The notes under the pieces are model-generated. The model saw nothing but the letters and a program-made list of their open reading frames with translations. It was not told the DNA's origin and made no database searches. From NCBI GenBank assembly GCA_950097015.1, contig CATNEN010000033.1:5177001-5241000 (forward strand): a DNA stretch of 64,000 nt, read 5' to 3'. This DNA is from Macrostomum hystrix (lineage: Eukaryota; Platyhelminthes; Macrostomidae). A program made the position numbers and the translations under genes. Shown in pieces: positions 45,717 through 56,984 of the stretch (position 1 is the stretch's first letter; every line of letters starts with the position of its first letter).

Positions 45717-48700
45717 ATGGAAGCCCTGCAAAAGCCGCGCCGCCGCGTCCTGCTCAACCTCAGCTGCCCGCCCGCCCTGCTGGCTCGCCTGCCTCGCTTT
45801 GCCAAAGCCGCTGCCGCCATCGTCGAGACGCCGTCCGCCAAGTCGGCCTCTCATCGCTCGCGCCGCCGCGCCCTGTCCAAGAACAAGCCGGAAACCATGG
45901 AAACCGATGACGCCGCAACTGGGGATGGGGGAAAGCCTGGCGCGGGCGGTGAGTTCGCCTCCGCCTGGCCCTGGTACGAGCAGCAGGCGACTCGGGTCCT
46001 GGCCGAGTCCAACGCCGACATCTGCGCCAAGCTGAGCGGCTTTCTGGCCGACAATCAGAGGGACTGGCTGGCCAGATGGCACCAGCTGGCGGCCGCCACT
46101 CAGCCTGTTCAAGCCGCTGCTCACCTGGCTGGCCGGCTGCCGTTCGCTGCCCTGCACTCCGGCGTCAACACGCCGGATCGGGACGCCATGCTGGCTGGTC
46201 TCACCAACAGGCTGGCGGCTGACGGCGGCTTCAGGCTGGCTCAGGTGTCACGACTGTTCTCAAATTGGATCGATTGTTGAAGCTGGGGATTGTCTAGATT
46301 TGAGACTGTTCTCAAATTGGACCGATTGTTGAAGCTGGGAATTGTCTAGATTTGAGACTGTTCTCAAATTGGATCGATTGTTGAAGCTGGGAATTGTCTA
46401 GATTGAGACTGTTCTCAAATTGGATCGATTGTTGAAGCTGGGGATTGTCTAGATTTTAGACTGTTCTCAAATTGGACCGATTGTTGAAGCTGGGGATTGT
46501 CTAGATTTGAGACTGTTCTCAAATTGGATCGATTGTTGAAGCTGGGGATTGTCTAGATTTGAGACTGTTCTCAAATTGGATCGATTTTTAAGAAGGGCAT
46601 TCTGCAGATTTAAGAATGTTCTTAAATAGATCAATTGTTATATAAAAGCAGTGGATTCTGTAGATTTGGGATCGTTCTCAAATGTGATCTATTGTTAAAG
46701 CTTAATAATTAAATATATATTTAGTCTTTATAAAAGTCAATGCTGTGTTGCCTTTGCAGGTGGACTCGGGCGACCTTTTGTCGGCCACCCAGCTGTTCTC
46801 AAAGGCGTTGGCTCAGTGGCTGCCTGAGATGTCAGCGGCTGCGCAGGCTCGCAAGCTTTCTGGGAGTGTGAAGCACTCCTTCCTCCTGGCTGCTGAGGTC
46901 TACCGCAGCGCGTTCGAACTGCCGGACAAGCAGCAGCAGCCTGCAGCTCCGCAGCTGGTGCTGCTGATTCGTGACTTCGACGAGGCCTCCAGCAGCAAGG
47001 CCCTAAACAAGTTCATTCTGGTGGGTCAGCGGCCAGTAACGGAGGGCGGATGGCCTGAATGTAGAGGCTGAGTTGTCATTGTAGAGGCTGAGTTGTCATT
47101 GTAGAGGCTGAGTTGTCATTGTAGAGGCTGAGTTGTCATTGTAGAGGCTGAGTTGTCATTGTAGAGGCTGAGTTGTCATTGTAGAGGCTGAGTTGTCATT
47201 GTAGAGGCTGAGTTGTCATTGTAGAGGCTGAGTTGTCATTGTAGAGACTTTGTTGTGATTGTAGAGGCTTTGTTGTGATTGTAGAGACTTTGTTGTGATT
47301 GTAGAGACTTTGTTGTGATTGTAGAGACTTTGTTGTGATTGTAGAGGCTGAGTTGTCATTGTAAAGGCTTTGTTGTGATTGTAGAGACTTTGTTAGTATT
47401 GTAGAGGCTGAGTTGTCATTGTAGAGGCTGAGTTGTCATTGTAGAGGCTGAGTTGTCATTGTAGAGGCTGAGTTGTGATGCCTGAATGTGCAGGCTGAGT
47501 TGGGATAACTTGAGACGCTACTCCACTTAACTGAAAGACTTACGTGGAATCCCTAACTACTGTAATCCTCCAGGTGAGCAGTCACTACTCAGCCGAGCTG
47601 CCCGTGGCCATTGTGTGCAGCCTGTCCAAGACTCCGGCCAGCCTGCAGTCGCTGCTGTCAAGCCGGGCCCTTGCCCGCCTGTCTGTCCGGTTCTTCCAGT
47701 CAGCCGCAGCCGGCGTCCTGTTCGATCGGCTGCTGGATCGGGTGCTCATCAACTGCCCGGAGCGGCAACTCAGACTTAGTAGGGCCACCTTCGACTGCCT
47801 GGTGGAGGCGTTCGAGGACACCGAGTTCTCCATCTCCGCCTTCATGCTGCGCCTGAAGCTGGCTTTGCTCTGGCACATCCAGCGTTGCTCCCGGCACCAG
47901 GCGGTTGATCCGGCTCACATTCGCCATCAGCGGGCGGCTCCGCTGGCCATCCGCCTGCTGGACTCGCTGCTTGACTGGCGCTCCAAGCGGCTGATCTACT
48001 CCCTGCTGCTTAGCAACGGCGGTCACCTGGTTGACGACCCGGATTTCAAGGAGCGCCTCGCACGCTTTCTGGAGCTCAACACCGAGACTGTGCTGGATCG
48101 GGTGAATGCCACCAGGCTCATGCTTCAGCGAGCCAAGCAGCTGGACGATGACGCTGTCAATCGGTCCCTCATCTCCGGCTGGTTTAGGCGACTTGGATCC
48201 TCTGGCCAGCGATTTGGCCAAGCGGCTAGAGGAGACTGCTGCGGCTGCAAATTCGTCTTTGTCAATGGAGCTGCCAATGGAGCTGACCTCAGGCAGTGGC
48301 GGCGGCGAGGACGGCTACTCGCCTCAGAAGGTCAGAGAATACCGATATAATAAATAAACTGTTTTCTGACCCAATCAGGTGGTCAATCAATCAGTAGGTT
48401 GCGTGCAACCAGCGGGGCCAATCAGTGGATCAACCAATCACTAGGTCAACCAATCAGTTGGGTTAATTAGTATTGAGTTCAAACGCGCTGAACCTCATAC
48501 TGTGCTCACCTGCCACCTTTCCTTTGCAGCTCACCCGCCAGATGCAGCGCCAGAACTTTGCCGCCGAGGTGAACAGGCGCGCCGAGCAGCGCCGAATTGG
48601 CGCCAATTTGCGCGCCCGCCTGGCCGCCTGCCTCATCAACCGTCTGCGCGCTGATCTGCCCGCGCCCGCCTCGCTGCCCGACAGCGGCTCCGTGTACGCC

Positions 48701-49084
48701 GACTGCCGCCCCATGCTGATCGCCGCATTCGCCGCCGATCCGGCAGGCCGTCTCGAGCGTCAGCTGCTGCAGGCGGCGGAACCGGATTCCTCAGCCGGCG
48801 TTTCCGTCGGCCTGACGGACCTCGGCGTGGCATTCCGGCTGCACAAGGAGTGCCGCAAGCTGATTCGCATTGTGGATCTCATGCGAGCTTTCGCCACCTG
48901 TCGGCGAGACGGTGACGACAAAGACCACAACGATGCCGCGGACGAAAATCCAGCGTGTTCGTCGGCGCCGTCTCCGATGATGCAGGTCAGATTCCTGCGG
49001 GCCTGCGCCCAGCTACAGCTCATGGGCTACGTGCGCCTCACCAGGCGGAAGCCCGACTTCATGACCCGCCTGACTACCGCCTGA
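45717..49084 (+). CDS. ORC3: Origin recognition complex subunit 3, with an apparent one-base frameshift
   Basis: Exons 45717-46244, 46760-47020, 47574-48330 and 48530-49084, borders GT-AG. The sum is 2101 nt, one more than a multiple of three. Exon 3 enters in one frame (through about LDDDAVNRSLISG) but must leave in another (GDLDPLASDLAKRLEETAAA to SPQK) to meet exon 4 in phase 0, so one extra base lies near 48180. Corrected length would be about 699 residues (human 711). Recognition: LLIRDFDEASSSKALNKFIL, SSHYSAELPVAIVCSL (ORC3 insert and AAA-like core), FEDTEFSISAFMLRLKLALL, VAFRLHKECRKLIRIVDLMR followed by AFATCR, and the C-terminal winged helix RFLRACAQLQLMGYVRLTRR with KPDFMTRL. ORC3 joins the ORC ring that loads MCM2-7 at replication origins. 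Introns 1 and 2 carry 52-bp and 20-bp arrays. Confidence 0.9.
46243..46610. repeat. 51/52-bp minisatellite, about 7 copies, ORC3 intron 1
   Basis: The unit contains CTGTTCTCAAATTGGATCGA, then TTGTTGAAGCTGGGGATTG and TCTAGATTTGAGA. Copies decay after 46560 toward the acceptor. The array begins at the exon-1 donor itself. Confidence 0.93.
47061..47478. repeat. 20-bp minisatellite, about 21 copies, ORC3 intron 2
   Basis: Two unit types: GTAGAGGCTGAGTTGTCATT at both ends of the array and GTAGAGACTTTGTTGTGATT in the middle block. Confidence 0.95.
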
Positions 49085-49108
49085 AGGACTTGCCTATGCG
49101 GATCTGTG

Positions 49109-50250
49109 CAGTTCAGCTTGGGTCATTGTGGATTATTTATTACAGGATGAGCTTGGTTCATTGTGGATTATTTAATCCGGGATCAGCTTGAGTCATTGTG
49201 GATTATTTAATCCAGGATCAGCTTGGGTCATTGTGGATTATTTAATCCAGGATCAGCTTGGGTCATTGTGGATTATTTAATCCAGGATCAGCTTGGGTCA
49301 TTGTGGATTATTTAATCCAGGATCAGCTTGGGTCATTGTGGATTATTTAATCCAGGATCAGCTTGGGTCATTGTGGATTATTTAATCCAGGATCAGCTTG
49401 AGTCATTGTGGATTATTTAATCCAGGATCAGCTTGGGTCATTGTGGATTATTTAATCCAGGATCAGCTTGAGTCATTGTGGATTATTTAATCCAGGATCA
49501 GCTTGGGTCATTGTGGATTATTTAATCCAGGATCAGCTTGGGTCATTGTGGATTATTTAATCCAGGATCAGCTTGGGTCATTGTGGATTATTTAATCCAG
49601 GATCAGCTTGAGTCATTGTGGATTATTTAATCCAGGATCAGCTTGGGTCATTGTGGATTATTTAATCCAGGATCAGCTTGGGTCATTGTGGATTATTTAA
49701 TCCAGGATCAGCTTGGGTCATTGTGGATTATTTAATCCAGGATCAGCTTGGGTCATTGTGGATTATTTAATCCAGGATCAGCTTGAGTCATTGTGGATTA
49801 TTTAATCCAGGATCAGCTTGGGTCATTGTGGATTATTTAATCCAGGATCAGCTTGGGTCATTGTGGATTATTTAATCCAGGATCAGCTTGGGTCATTGTG
49901 GATTATTTAATCCAGGATCAGCTTGGGTCATTGTGGATTATTTAATCCAGGATCAGCTTGGGTCATTGTGGATTATTTAATCCAGGATCAGCTTGGGTCA
50001 TTGTGGATTATTTAATCCAGGATCAGCTTGGGTCATTGTGGATTATTTAATCCAGGATCAGCTTGGGTCATTGTGGATTATTTAATCCAGGATCAGCTTG
50101 GGTCATTGTGGATTATTTAATCCAGGATCAGCTTGGGTCATTGTGGATTATTTAATCCAGGATCAGCTTGGGTCATTGTGGATTATTTAATCCAGGATCA
50201 GCTTGGGTCATTGTGGATTATTTAATCCAGGATCAGCTTGGGTCATTGTG
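49109..50250. repeat. 35-bp satellite, about 33 copies
   Basis: The unit contains GGATCAGCTTGGGTCATTGT and GGATTATTTAATCCA. It is extremely homogeneous; the main variant is GGGTCA/GAGTCA. It lies just downstream of the ORC3 stop. Confidence 0.96.
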
Positions 50251-50865
50251 AATTTCTTAAGTGCTATCTGTTTTCACTAAATGCATTTTTAACTTTGCAA
50301 ACTTTAATGAAATGTATATTTGTTCATCTTGTCTGACTTGCATTTTTAACGCAATTATATCTGTATTTATATGATTTTGCTTAATTCGGCCTCTTACATT
50401 GTTTATATAATTTAAAATTTAAGCATTTGATCTCGCTTTTCTGCGAATTAATTCTGTAATTTTATTCTTTCATGTCGTCACCTCTCAAAGTGTGGAATCT
50501 TTCGAAAATATTGCCACACTGCTACTAATCGCGCATGCTTAAACTACTACTGTCATCCTCTCTCAGTAACATGTGCTGCGCATTTTTCTCGATAACTCCT
50601 TCTGTGGTACCGCTTTGCGCTGCTAAATTTTAAGTACAGAACATTGTGTTTCATGCCCATTTTTTGAAAAGCATTTTACGAATACTTAACATGGTAATCC
50701 TTGTACTTTTATTTACTTTGCACTGTGCCATGAAGACTAAAAAAGCGACAAATTTTTATTGGCCAGCGAGCCTCCGTTGCTTAAAAGCGCTTCCATTTAT
50801 CTTCGGTGCTTTCACCTAGCCATTCGAAATTTTGCGCAGTCGATGTTTTGGTCACCTGAATAGGG
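50251..50865. other. Spacer before the 33-bp array
   Basis: About 610 bp of AT-rich sequence without a supported gene. It may hold the promoter or first (non-coding) exon of RPL35A. Confidence 0.4.
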
Positions 50866-51595
50866 TGTATCAATAGGATCTGCAATCCTAGGCACAGGTG
50901 TATCAATAGGATCTGCAATCCTAGGCACAGGTGTATCAATAGGATCTGCAATCCTAGGCACGGGTGTATCAATAGGATCTGTAATCCTAGGCACAGGTGT
51001 ATCAATAGGATCTGCAATCCTAGGCACGGGTGTATCAATAGGATCTGCAATCCTAGGCACGGGTGTATCAATAGGATCTGCAATCCTAGGCACAGGTGTA
51101 TCAATAGGATCTGCAATCCTAGGCACAGGTGTATCAATAGGATCTGCAATCCTAGGCACAGGTGTATCAATAGGATCTGCAATCCTAGGCACAGGTGTAT
51201 CAATAGGATCTGCAATCCTAGGCACGGGTGTATCAATAGGATCTGCAATCCTAGGCACAGGTGTATCAATAGGATCTGCAATCCTAGGCACGGGTGTATC
51301 AATAGGATCTGTAATCCTAGGCACAGGTGTATCAATAGGATCTGCAATCCTAGGCACAGGTGTATCAATAGGATCTGCAATCCTAGGCACAGGTGTATCA
51401 ATAGGATCTGCAATCCTAGGCGCAGGTGTATCAATAGGATCTGCAATCCTAGGCACAGGTGTATCAATAGGATCTGCAATCCTAGGCGCAGGTGTATCAA
51501 TAGGATCTGCAATCCTAGGCACAGGTGTATCAATAGGATCTGCAATCCTAGGCACAGGTGTATCAATAGGATCTGCAATCCTAGGCACAGGTGTG
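50866..51595. repeat. 33-bp satellite, about 22 copies
   Basis: The unit contains GTATCAATAGGATCTGCAAT and CCTAGGCACAGGT. Variants are CACGGGT, GCGCAGGT and CTGTAAT. The 33-bp period keeps minus-strand frames open for about 260 codons; these are artefacts. It ends about 50 bp before the RPL35A acceptor-like site. Confidence 0.96.
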
Positions 51596-51672
51596 AATGA
51601 GCTTATATCTAAATTAAAGGCCCTCTAAAAACGCCGTCTTGCAGCAATAGCAACCCCAGCAGCAGCAGCGCA

Positions 51673-52056
51673 ATGTCTGCCGAACAGTCCGCCGCCAAGA
51701 AGTCGTTGAAGCTGCGGTCCCCTGGCCGCCTGTACGTGAAGGCCGTGTTCACCGGCTACAAGCGCGGCCTGCGCAACCAGCACGAAAACACCGCCCTGCT
51801 GCGCATCGATGGAGTCGAAAAGCGCGAGAATGTGGACTTTTACCTGGGCAAACGGTGCGCCTACGTCTACAAGGGCAAGCGGCAGACGCCTGTGCCCGGC
51901 AAGGGCAAGGAGAAGTCGCGAGTTCGCGTCATCTGGGGCCGGGTGACCCGGCCGCATGGCAACTCGGGCGCTGTGCGGGCCAAGTTCAACACGAACCTGC
52001 CGCCCGCCGCAATGGGCAAGCGAATCCGGGTCATGCTCTACCCGTCCCGTGTCTGA
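51673..52056 (+). CDS. RPL35A: Ribosomal protein eL33 (RPL35A)
   Basis: A single coding exon of 127 residues (human 110), ATG at 51673, TGA stop. It has a short N-terminal extension, [13 protein letters not shown], then the whole family core: [100 protein letters not shown] and [10 protein letters not shown]. It is a component of the 60S subunit in the cytoplasm. An acceptor-like GTCTTGCAG ends at 51644, 28 nt before the ATG, so the 5' UTR is probably spliced (cis or trans). Codon use is strongly GC-ending, as expected for a highly expressed gene. Confidence 0.98.
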   Translation: MSAEQSAAKKSLKLRSPGRLYVKAVFTGYKRGLRNQHENTALLRIDGVEKRENVDFYLGKRCAYVYKGKRQTPVPGKGKEKSRVRVIWGRVTRPHGNSGAVRAKFNTNLPPAAMGKRIRVMLYPSRV

Positions 52057-52210
52057 GCAGCCTATGACTTTGCATTGTTTGCTATCTGTCCTTGCTTTGG
52101 GCCCGCCTCGTGTGTTCTGACTGACTGGGTCTAAATATACTCTGTTTGCGTGTGCTGCAGCAAGGCAGTGGCATCACGCCTCTGTTGGCCTGTGCTGATC
52201 TGGAACTTGG

Positions 52211-52216
52211 ATTAAA
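52211..52216 (+). promoter_or_regulatory. Likely polyadenylation signal of RPL35A
   Basis: ATTAAA about 155 nt after the stop, followed within 30 nt by a TGTGCTCATTGTG downstream element. The minisatellite begins shortly afterwards. Confidence 0.45.
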
Positions 52217-52252
52217 ACTGCTTTTGTGCTCATTGTGGCATTCTTTTTCTTT

Positions 52253-53382
52253 GGGTAGCTGCTTTCCTCTGATTCTCCCTTGGGTAGCTGCTTTCCTCTG
52301 ATTCTCCACTTGGGTAGCTGCTTTCCTCTGATTCTCCACTTGGGTAGCTGCTTTCCTCTGATTCTCCACTTGGGTAGCTGCTTTCCTCTGATTCTCCACT
52401 TGGGTAGCTGCTTTCCTCTGATTCTCCACTTGGGTAGCTGCTTTCCTCTGATTCTCCACTTGGGTAGCTGCTTTCCTCTGATTCTCCACTTGGGTAGCTG
52501 CTTTCCTCTGATTCTCCACTTGGGTAGCTGCTTTCCCTCTGATTCTCCACTTGGGTAGCTGCTTTCCTCTGATTCTCCACTTGGGTAGCTGCTTTCCTCT
52601 GATTCTCCACTTGGGTAGCTGCTTTCCTCTGATTCTCCCTTGGGTAGCTGCTTTCCTCTGATTCTCCACTTGGGTAGCTGCTTTCCTCTGATTCTCCCTT
52701 GGGTAGCTGCTTTCCTCTGATTCTCCCTTGGGTAGCTGCTTTCCTCTGATTCTCCACTTGGGTAGCTGCTTTCCTCTGATTCTCCACTTGGGTAGCTGCT
52801 TTCCTCTGATTCTCCCTTGGGTAGCTGCTTTCCTCTGATTCTCCACTTGGGTAGCTGCTTTCCTCTGATTCTCCCTTGGGTAGCTGCTTTCCTCTGATTC
52901 TCCCTTGGGTAGCTGCTTTCCTCTGATTCTCCCTTGGGTAGCTGCTTTCCTCTGATTCTCCCTTGGGTAGCTGCTTTCCTCTGATTCTCCACTTGGGTAG
53001 CTGCTTTCCTCTGATTCTCCACTTGGGTAGCTGCTTTCCTCTGATTCTCCCTTGGGTAGCTGCTTTCCTCTGATTCTCCACTTGGGTAGCTGCTTTCCTC
53101 TGATTCTCCACTTGGGTAGCTGCTTTCCTCTGATTCTCCACTTGGGTAGCTGCTTTCCTCTGATTCTCCACTTGGGTAGCTGCTTTCCTCTGATTCTCCA
53201 CTTGGGTAGCTGCTTTCCTCTGATTCTCCACTTGGGTAGCTGCTTTCCTCTGATTCTCCACTTGGGTAGCTGCTTTCCTCTGATTCTCCACTTGGGTAGC
53301 TGCTTTCCTCTGATTCTCCCTTGGGTAGCTGCTTTTCCTCTGATTCTCCCTTGGGTAGCTGCTTTCCTCTGATTCTATTTCT
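52253..53382. repeat. 30/28-bp satellite, about 38 copies
   Basis: The unit contains TGGGTAGCTGCTTTCCTCTG and ATTCTCCACT (30 bp) or ATTCTCCCT (28-29 bp). Long forms dominate both flanks; short forms cluster at about 52640-53060. Minus-strand open frames of up to 410 codons here are artefacts. Confidence 0.96.
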
Positions 53383-53816
53383 CTCTGATTCTTTCTGTTC
53401 AGTCACGGCTCTTCCTATGCAACTTTAAAATGGTGACTAAGCCATTTTTAGAAACTTGTCGATTATCTTTTTACATCTTATGGGCTTTGTAAACTCTGTC
53501 ACGCGGCTTTCACAGCCACTTAGAATTTCCTTTTTAAACTACGATTTATTTCTCGCTTGTTGGGGCAAGCTTGACAATTTCCAAGTGCGTCAAATGTATC
53601 AGCATATTTATTTTCGTTGCATCCTTCATCCGTAGCAGATTATTTTCTCGCGTCAAAGTCATGAGCTAAACATCTGCGAAATAATCGGCTTTGACACATT
53701 TAGCACGAGTATGGCTAATACATGTTACATGTAGACACAAACGCATACACACTTGTAGATAATGTTGGTTACGATATACAATCGGCTGTAAATAAACACA
53801 CACATTTACATGAGGT
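53383..53816. other. Unique spacer
   Basis: About 430 bp between two satellites with no supported gene or motif. Confidence 0.4.
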
Positions 53817-55590
53817 TTGAGATCACTGATCTATCAACGAGATTCGGATATCATTGATCTAGCAACGAGATTCAGAGATCACTGATCTATCAACGAGATT
53901 CGATGATCACTGATCTATCAACGAGATTCGATGATCACTGATCTTTCAACGAGATTCGATGATCACTGATCTATCAACGAGATTCGATGATCACTGATCT
54001 TTCAACGAGATTCGATGATCACTGATCTTTCAACGAGATTCGATGATCACTGATCTATCAACGAGATTCGATGATCACTGATCTTTCAACGAGATTCGAT
54101 GATCACTGATCTTTCAACGAGATTCGATGATCACTGATCTTTCAACGAGATTCGATGATCACTGATCTATCAACGAGATTCGATGATCACTGATCTATCA
54201 ACGAGATTCGATGATCACTGATCTATCAACGAGATTCGATGATCATTGATTTATCAACGAGATTCGGAGATCACTGATCTATCAACGAGATTCGATGATC
54301 ACTGATCTTTCAACGAGATTCGATGATCACTGATCTATCAACGAGACTCGGAGATCACTGATCTATCAACGAGATTCGATGATCACTGATCTATCAACGA
54401 GATTCGATGATCACTGATCTTTCAACGAGACTCGGAGATCACTGATCTATCAACGAGATTCGATTATCACTGATCTTTCAACGAGATTCGGAGATCACTG
54501 ATCTATCAACGAGATTCGATGATCACTGATCTTTCAACGAGACTCGGAGATCACTGATCTATCAACGAGATTCGATGATCACTGATCTTTCAACGAGATT
54601 CGGAGATCACTGATTTATCAACGAGATTCGGAGATCACTGATCTATCAACGAGATTCGGAGATCACTGATCTATCAATGAGGTTTTGAGATCGCTGATCT
54701 ATCAATGAGGTTTTGAGATCGCTGATCTATCAATGAGGTTTTGAGATCGCTGATCTATCAATGATGTTTTGAGATCACTGATCTATCAATGAGGTTTTGA
54801 GATCGCTGATCTATCAATGAGGTTTTGAGATCGCTGATCTATCAATGATGTTTTGAGATCACTGATCTATCAATGAGGTTTTGAGATCGCTGATCTATCA
54901 ATGAGGTTTTGAGATCGCTGATCTATCAATGATGTTTTGAGATCACTGATCTATCAATGAGGTTTTGAGATCACTGATCTATCAATGAGGTTTTGAGATC
55001 GCTGATCTATCAATGAGGTTTTGAGATCGCTGATCTATCAATGATGTTTTGAGATCACTGATCTATCAATGATGTTTTGAGATCACTGATCTATCAATGA
55101 GGTTTTGAGATCGCTGATCTATCAATGAGGTTTTGAGATCGCTGATCTATCAATGATGTTTTGAGATCACTGATCTATCAATGAGGTTTTGAGATCGCTG
55201 ATCTATCAATGAGGTTTTGAGATCGCTGATCTATCAATGAGGTTTTGAGATCGCTGATCTATCAATGATGTTTTGAGATCACTGATCTATCAATGAGGTT
55301 TTGAGATCGCTGATCTATCAATGAGGTTTTGAGATCGCTGATCTATCAATGAGGTTTTGAGATCGCTGATCTATCAATGAGGTTTTGAGATCGCTGATCT
55401 ATCAACGAGATTCGATGATCACTGATCTTTCAACGAGACTCGGAGATCACTGATCTATCAACGAGATTCGGAGATCACTGATTTATCAACGAGATTCGGA
55501 GATCACTGATCTATCAACGAGATTCGGAGATCACTGATCTATCAATGAGGTTTTGAGATCGCTGATCTATCAATGAGGTTTTGAGATCAC
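53817..55590. repeat. 28-bp satellite with two subfamilies, about 63 copies
   Basis: Subfamily A (53817-54660 and 55400-55530) contains GATCACTGATCTATCAACGA and GATTCGAT. Subfamily B (54660-55400 and the end) contains GATCGCTGATCTATCAATGA and GGTTTTGA. The two share GATC.CTGATCTATCAA but occur in separate blocks, with A reappearing after B. Confidence 0.96.
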
Positions 55591-55690
55591 TAACATATCA
55601 GGTTCAACGTGTTTGTGTTGGAAATAAGCATTATGGCGTGTGCAGTTTAAATTGCCTGTGATGAAGGGATTGAAGCCTGGACTGTTTTGA

Positions 55691-55743
55691 GGGGGCGGCG
55701 CCCAGCCAATGAAAAATGACGAACTGCCTGCTGCTAATATAAA
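55691..55743 (+). promoter_or_regulatory. CCAAT/GC/TATA core promoter
   Basis: GGGGGCGGCG at 55691-55700, CCAAT at 55706-55710 and TATAAA at 55738-55743. The spacing is normal for an animal RNA polymerase II promoter, with transcription expected to start near 55770, about 55 nt before the ATG at 55825. This is the only gene in the window with such a clear TATA promoter. Confidence 0.6.
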
Positions 55744-55824
55744 GGTGCACACTGGCTGGCAGGTGCAAAGAGAATCAAGTGTGTTAAATACATCAGTTGA
55801 TTTGTACTGCTAAAGAAGCCAAGC

Positions 55825-56905
55825 ATGCGCGCCAAGGCTTTCTGCGGCCGTGGCCGTTATCAACTGACTGCCGACCTTCTGATGCTGACTCTGCTGCTGT
55901 TGACTGCCTTCTGCTGTCTGGCAACTTCAGAGAACGACTGCAGCGTGAGTTTGTGGGGAGCAATCTTAACTTTCGAAATTGCGACTCTCTTTAGAGAGAT
56001 TCTCCTTGGTGCGATTCTCCTTGGTGCGATTCTCCTTGGGGCGATTCTCCTTGGGGCGATTCTCCTTTTCTTCGAGCGATTCTTCTAATTGGAGCGGTTC
56101 CACTAGGTGCGTCTCTCCTTGGTGCCGATTTTCTTTAGGGCTTGGAGCGATTCTCATTCGAGCGATTCGTGGGACGATTCTCCTTGGTACGATTCTCCTT
56201 GGTGCGATTCCCCTTGGGGCAACTCTAGTTGGGCCGATTCTCCTAGGGCCGATTCTCTTTAGGCCGATTCTCCTTGGGGCAACTCGCCTTGGGCCGATTC
56301 TCATTTGGGCAACTCTCCTTGGGGCAACTCGCCTTGGGCCGATTCTCATTTGGGCAACTCTCCTTGGGGCAACTCGCCTTGGGCCGATTCTCATTTGGGC
56401 AACTCTCCTTGGGGCGATTCTCCCTTGGCTTAGAGCTATTTTCCTTGGGGCGATTCTCTTCGATTCCTTGGGCCGATTCTCTTTGGGCTGATTCTTCTTG
56501 TGGCTTGGAGCGATTCTTCTTGAAAGCCAAGATTCCGACCCGCACAGTTTCCAGTATCGGTCGCTCCGGTTTCAGAATCCAGGGCTGTGTCATGTGGGGT
56601 CACCAGGGAAGCAGGAAGCGAAGAGTGACTCTCGTTTCTGTGCTCTGTGCGCGATGGAACTGATTGCTGGTTTAGCGGGGCCCGCTGCTAGGAGATGCAG
56701 ATAAATATTTCTTTAGACAAACAAGCAGTTATCAAGTGATAGCGAGCCAGATGACAGATAAAACATGCGAATCGGCACAGCCGCCACAAAACACCGCAAA
56801 CACAGCCGCGCAGTGAGCTTTGTAAACTGTGCGAACAAAGTTTCAGAATTTCACTTGTGCAACAATCATCTATCAGGAAAAGTAAAGGAAATGAATTAAC
56901 AGCAC

Positions 56906-56984
<79 letters not shown>

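Noticed and set aside
50781-51588. Minus-strand repeat protein of about 260 codons
   Set aside because: A 33-bp period keeps two frames open equally; no start context or flanking exon.
52174-53406. Minus-strand 410- and 353-codon repetitive frames
   Set aside because: Artefact of a 30/28-bp satellite; frames switch whenever a 28-bp unit occurs and there is no non-repetitive coding context.
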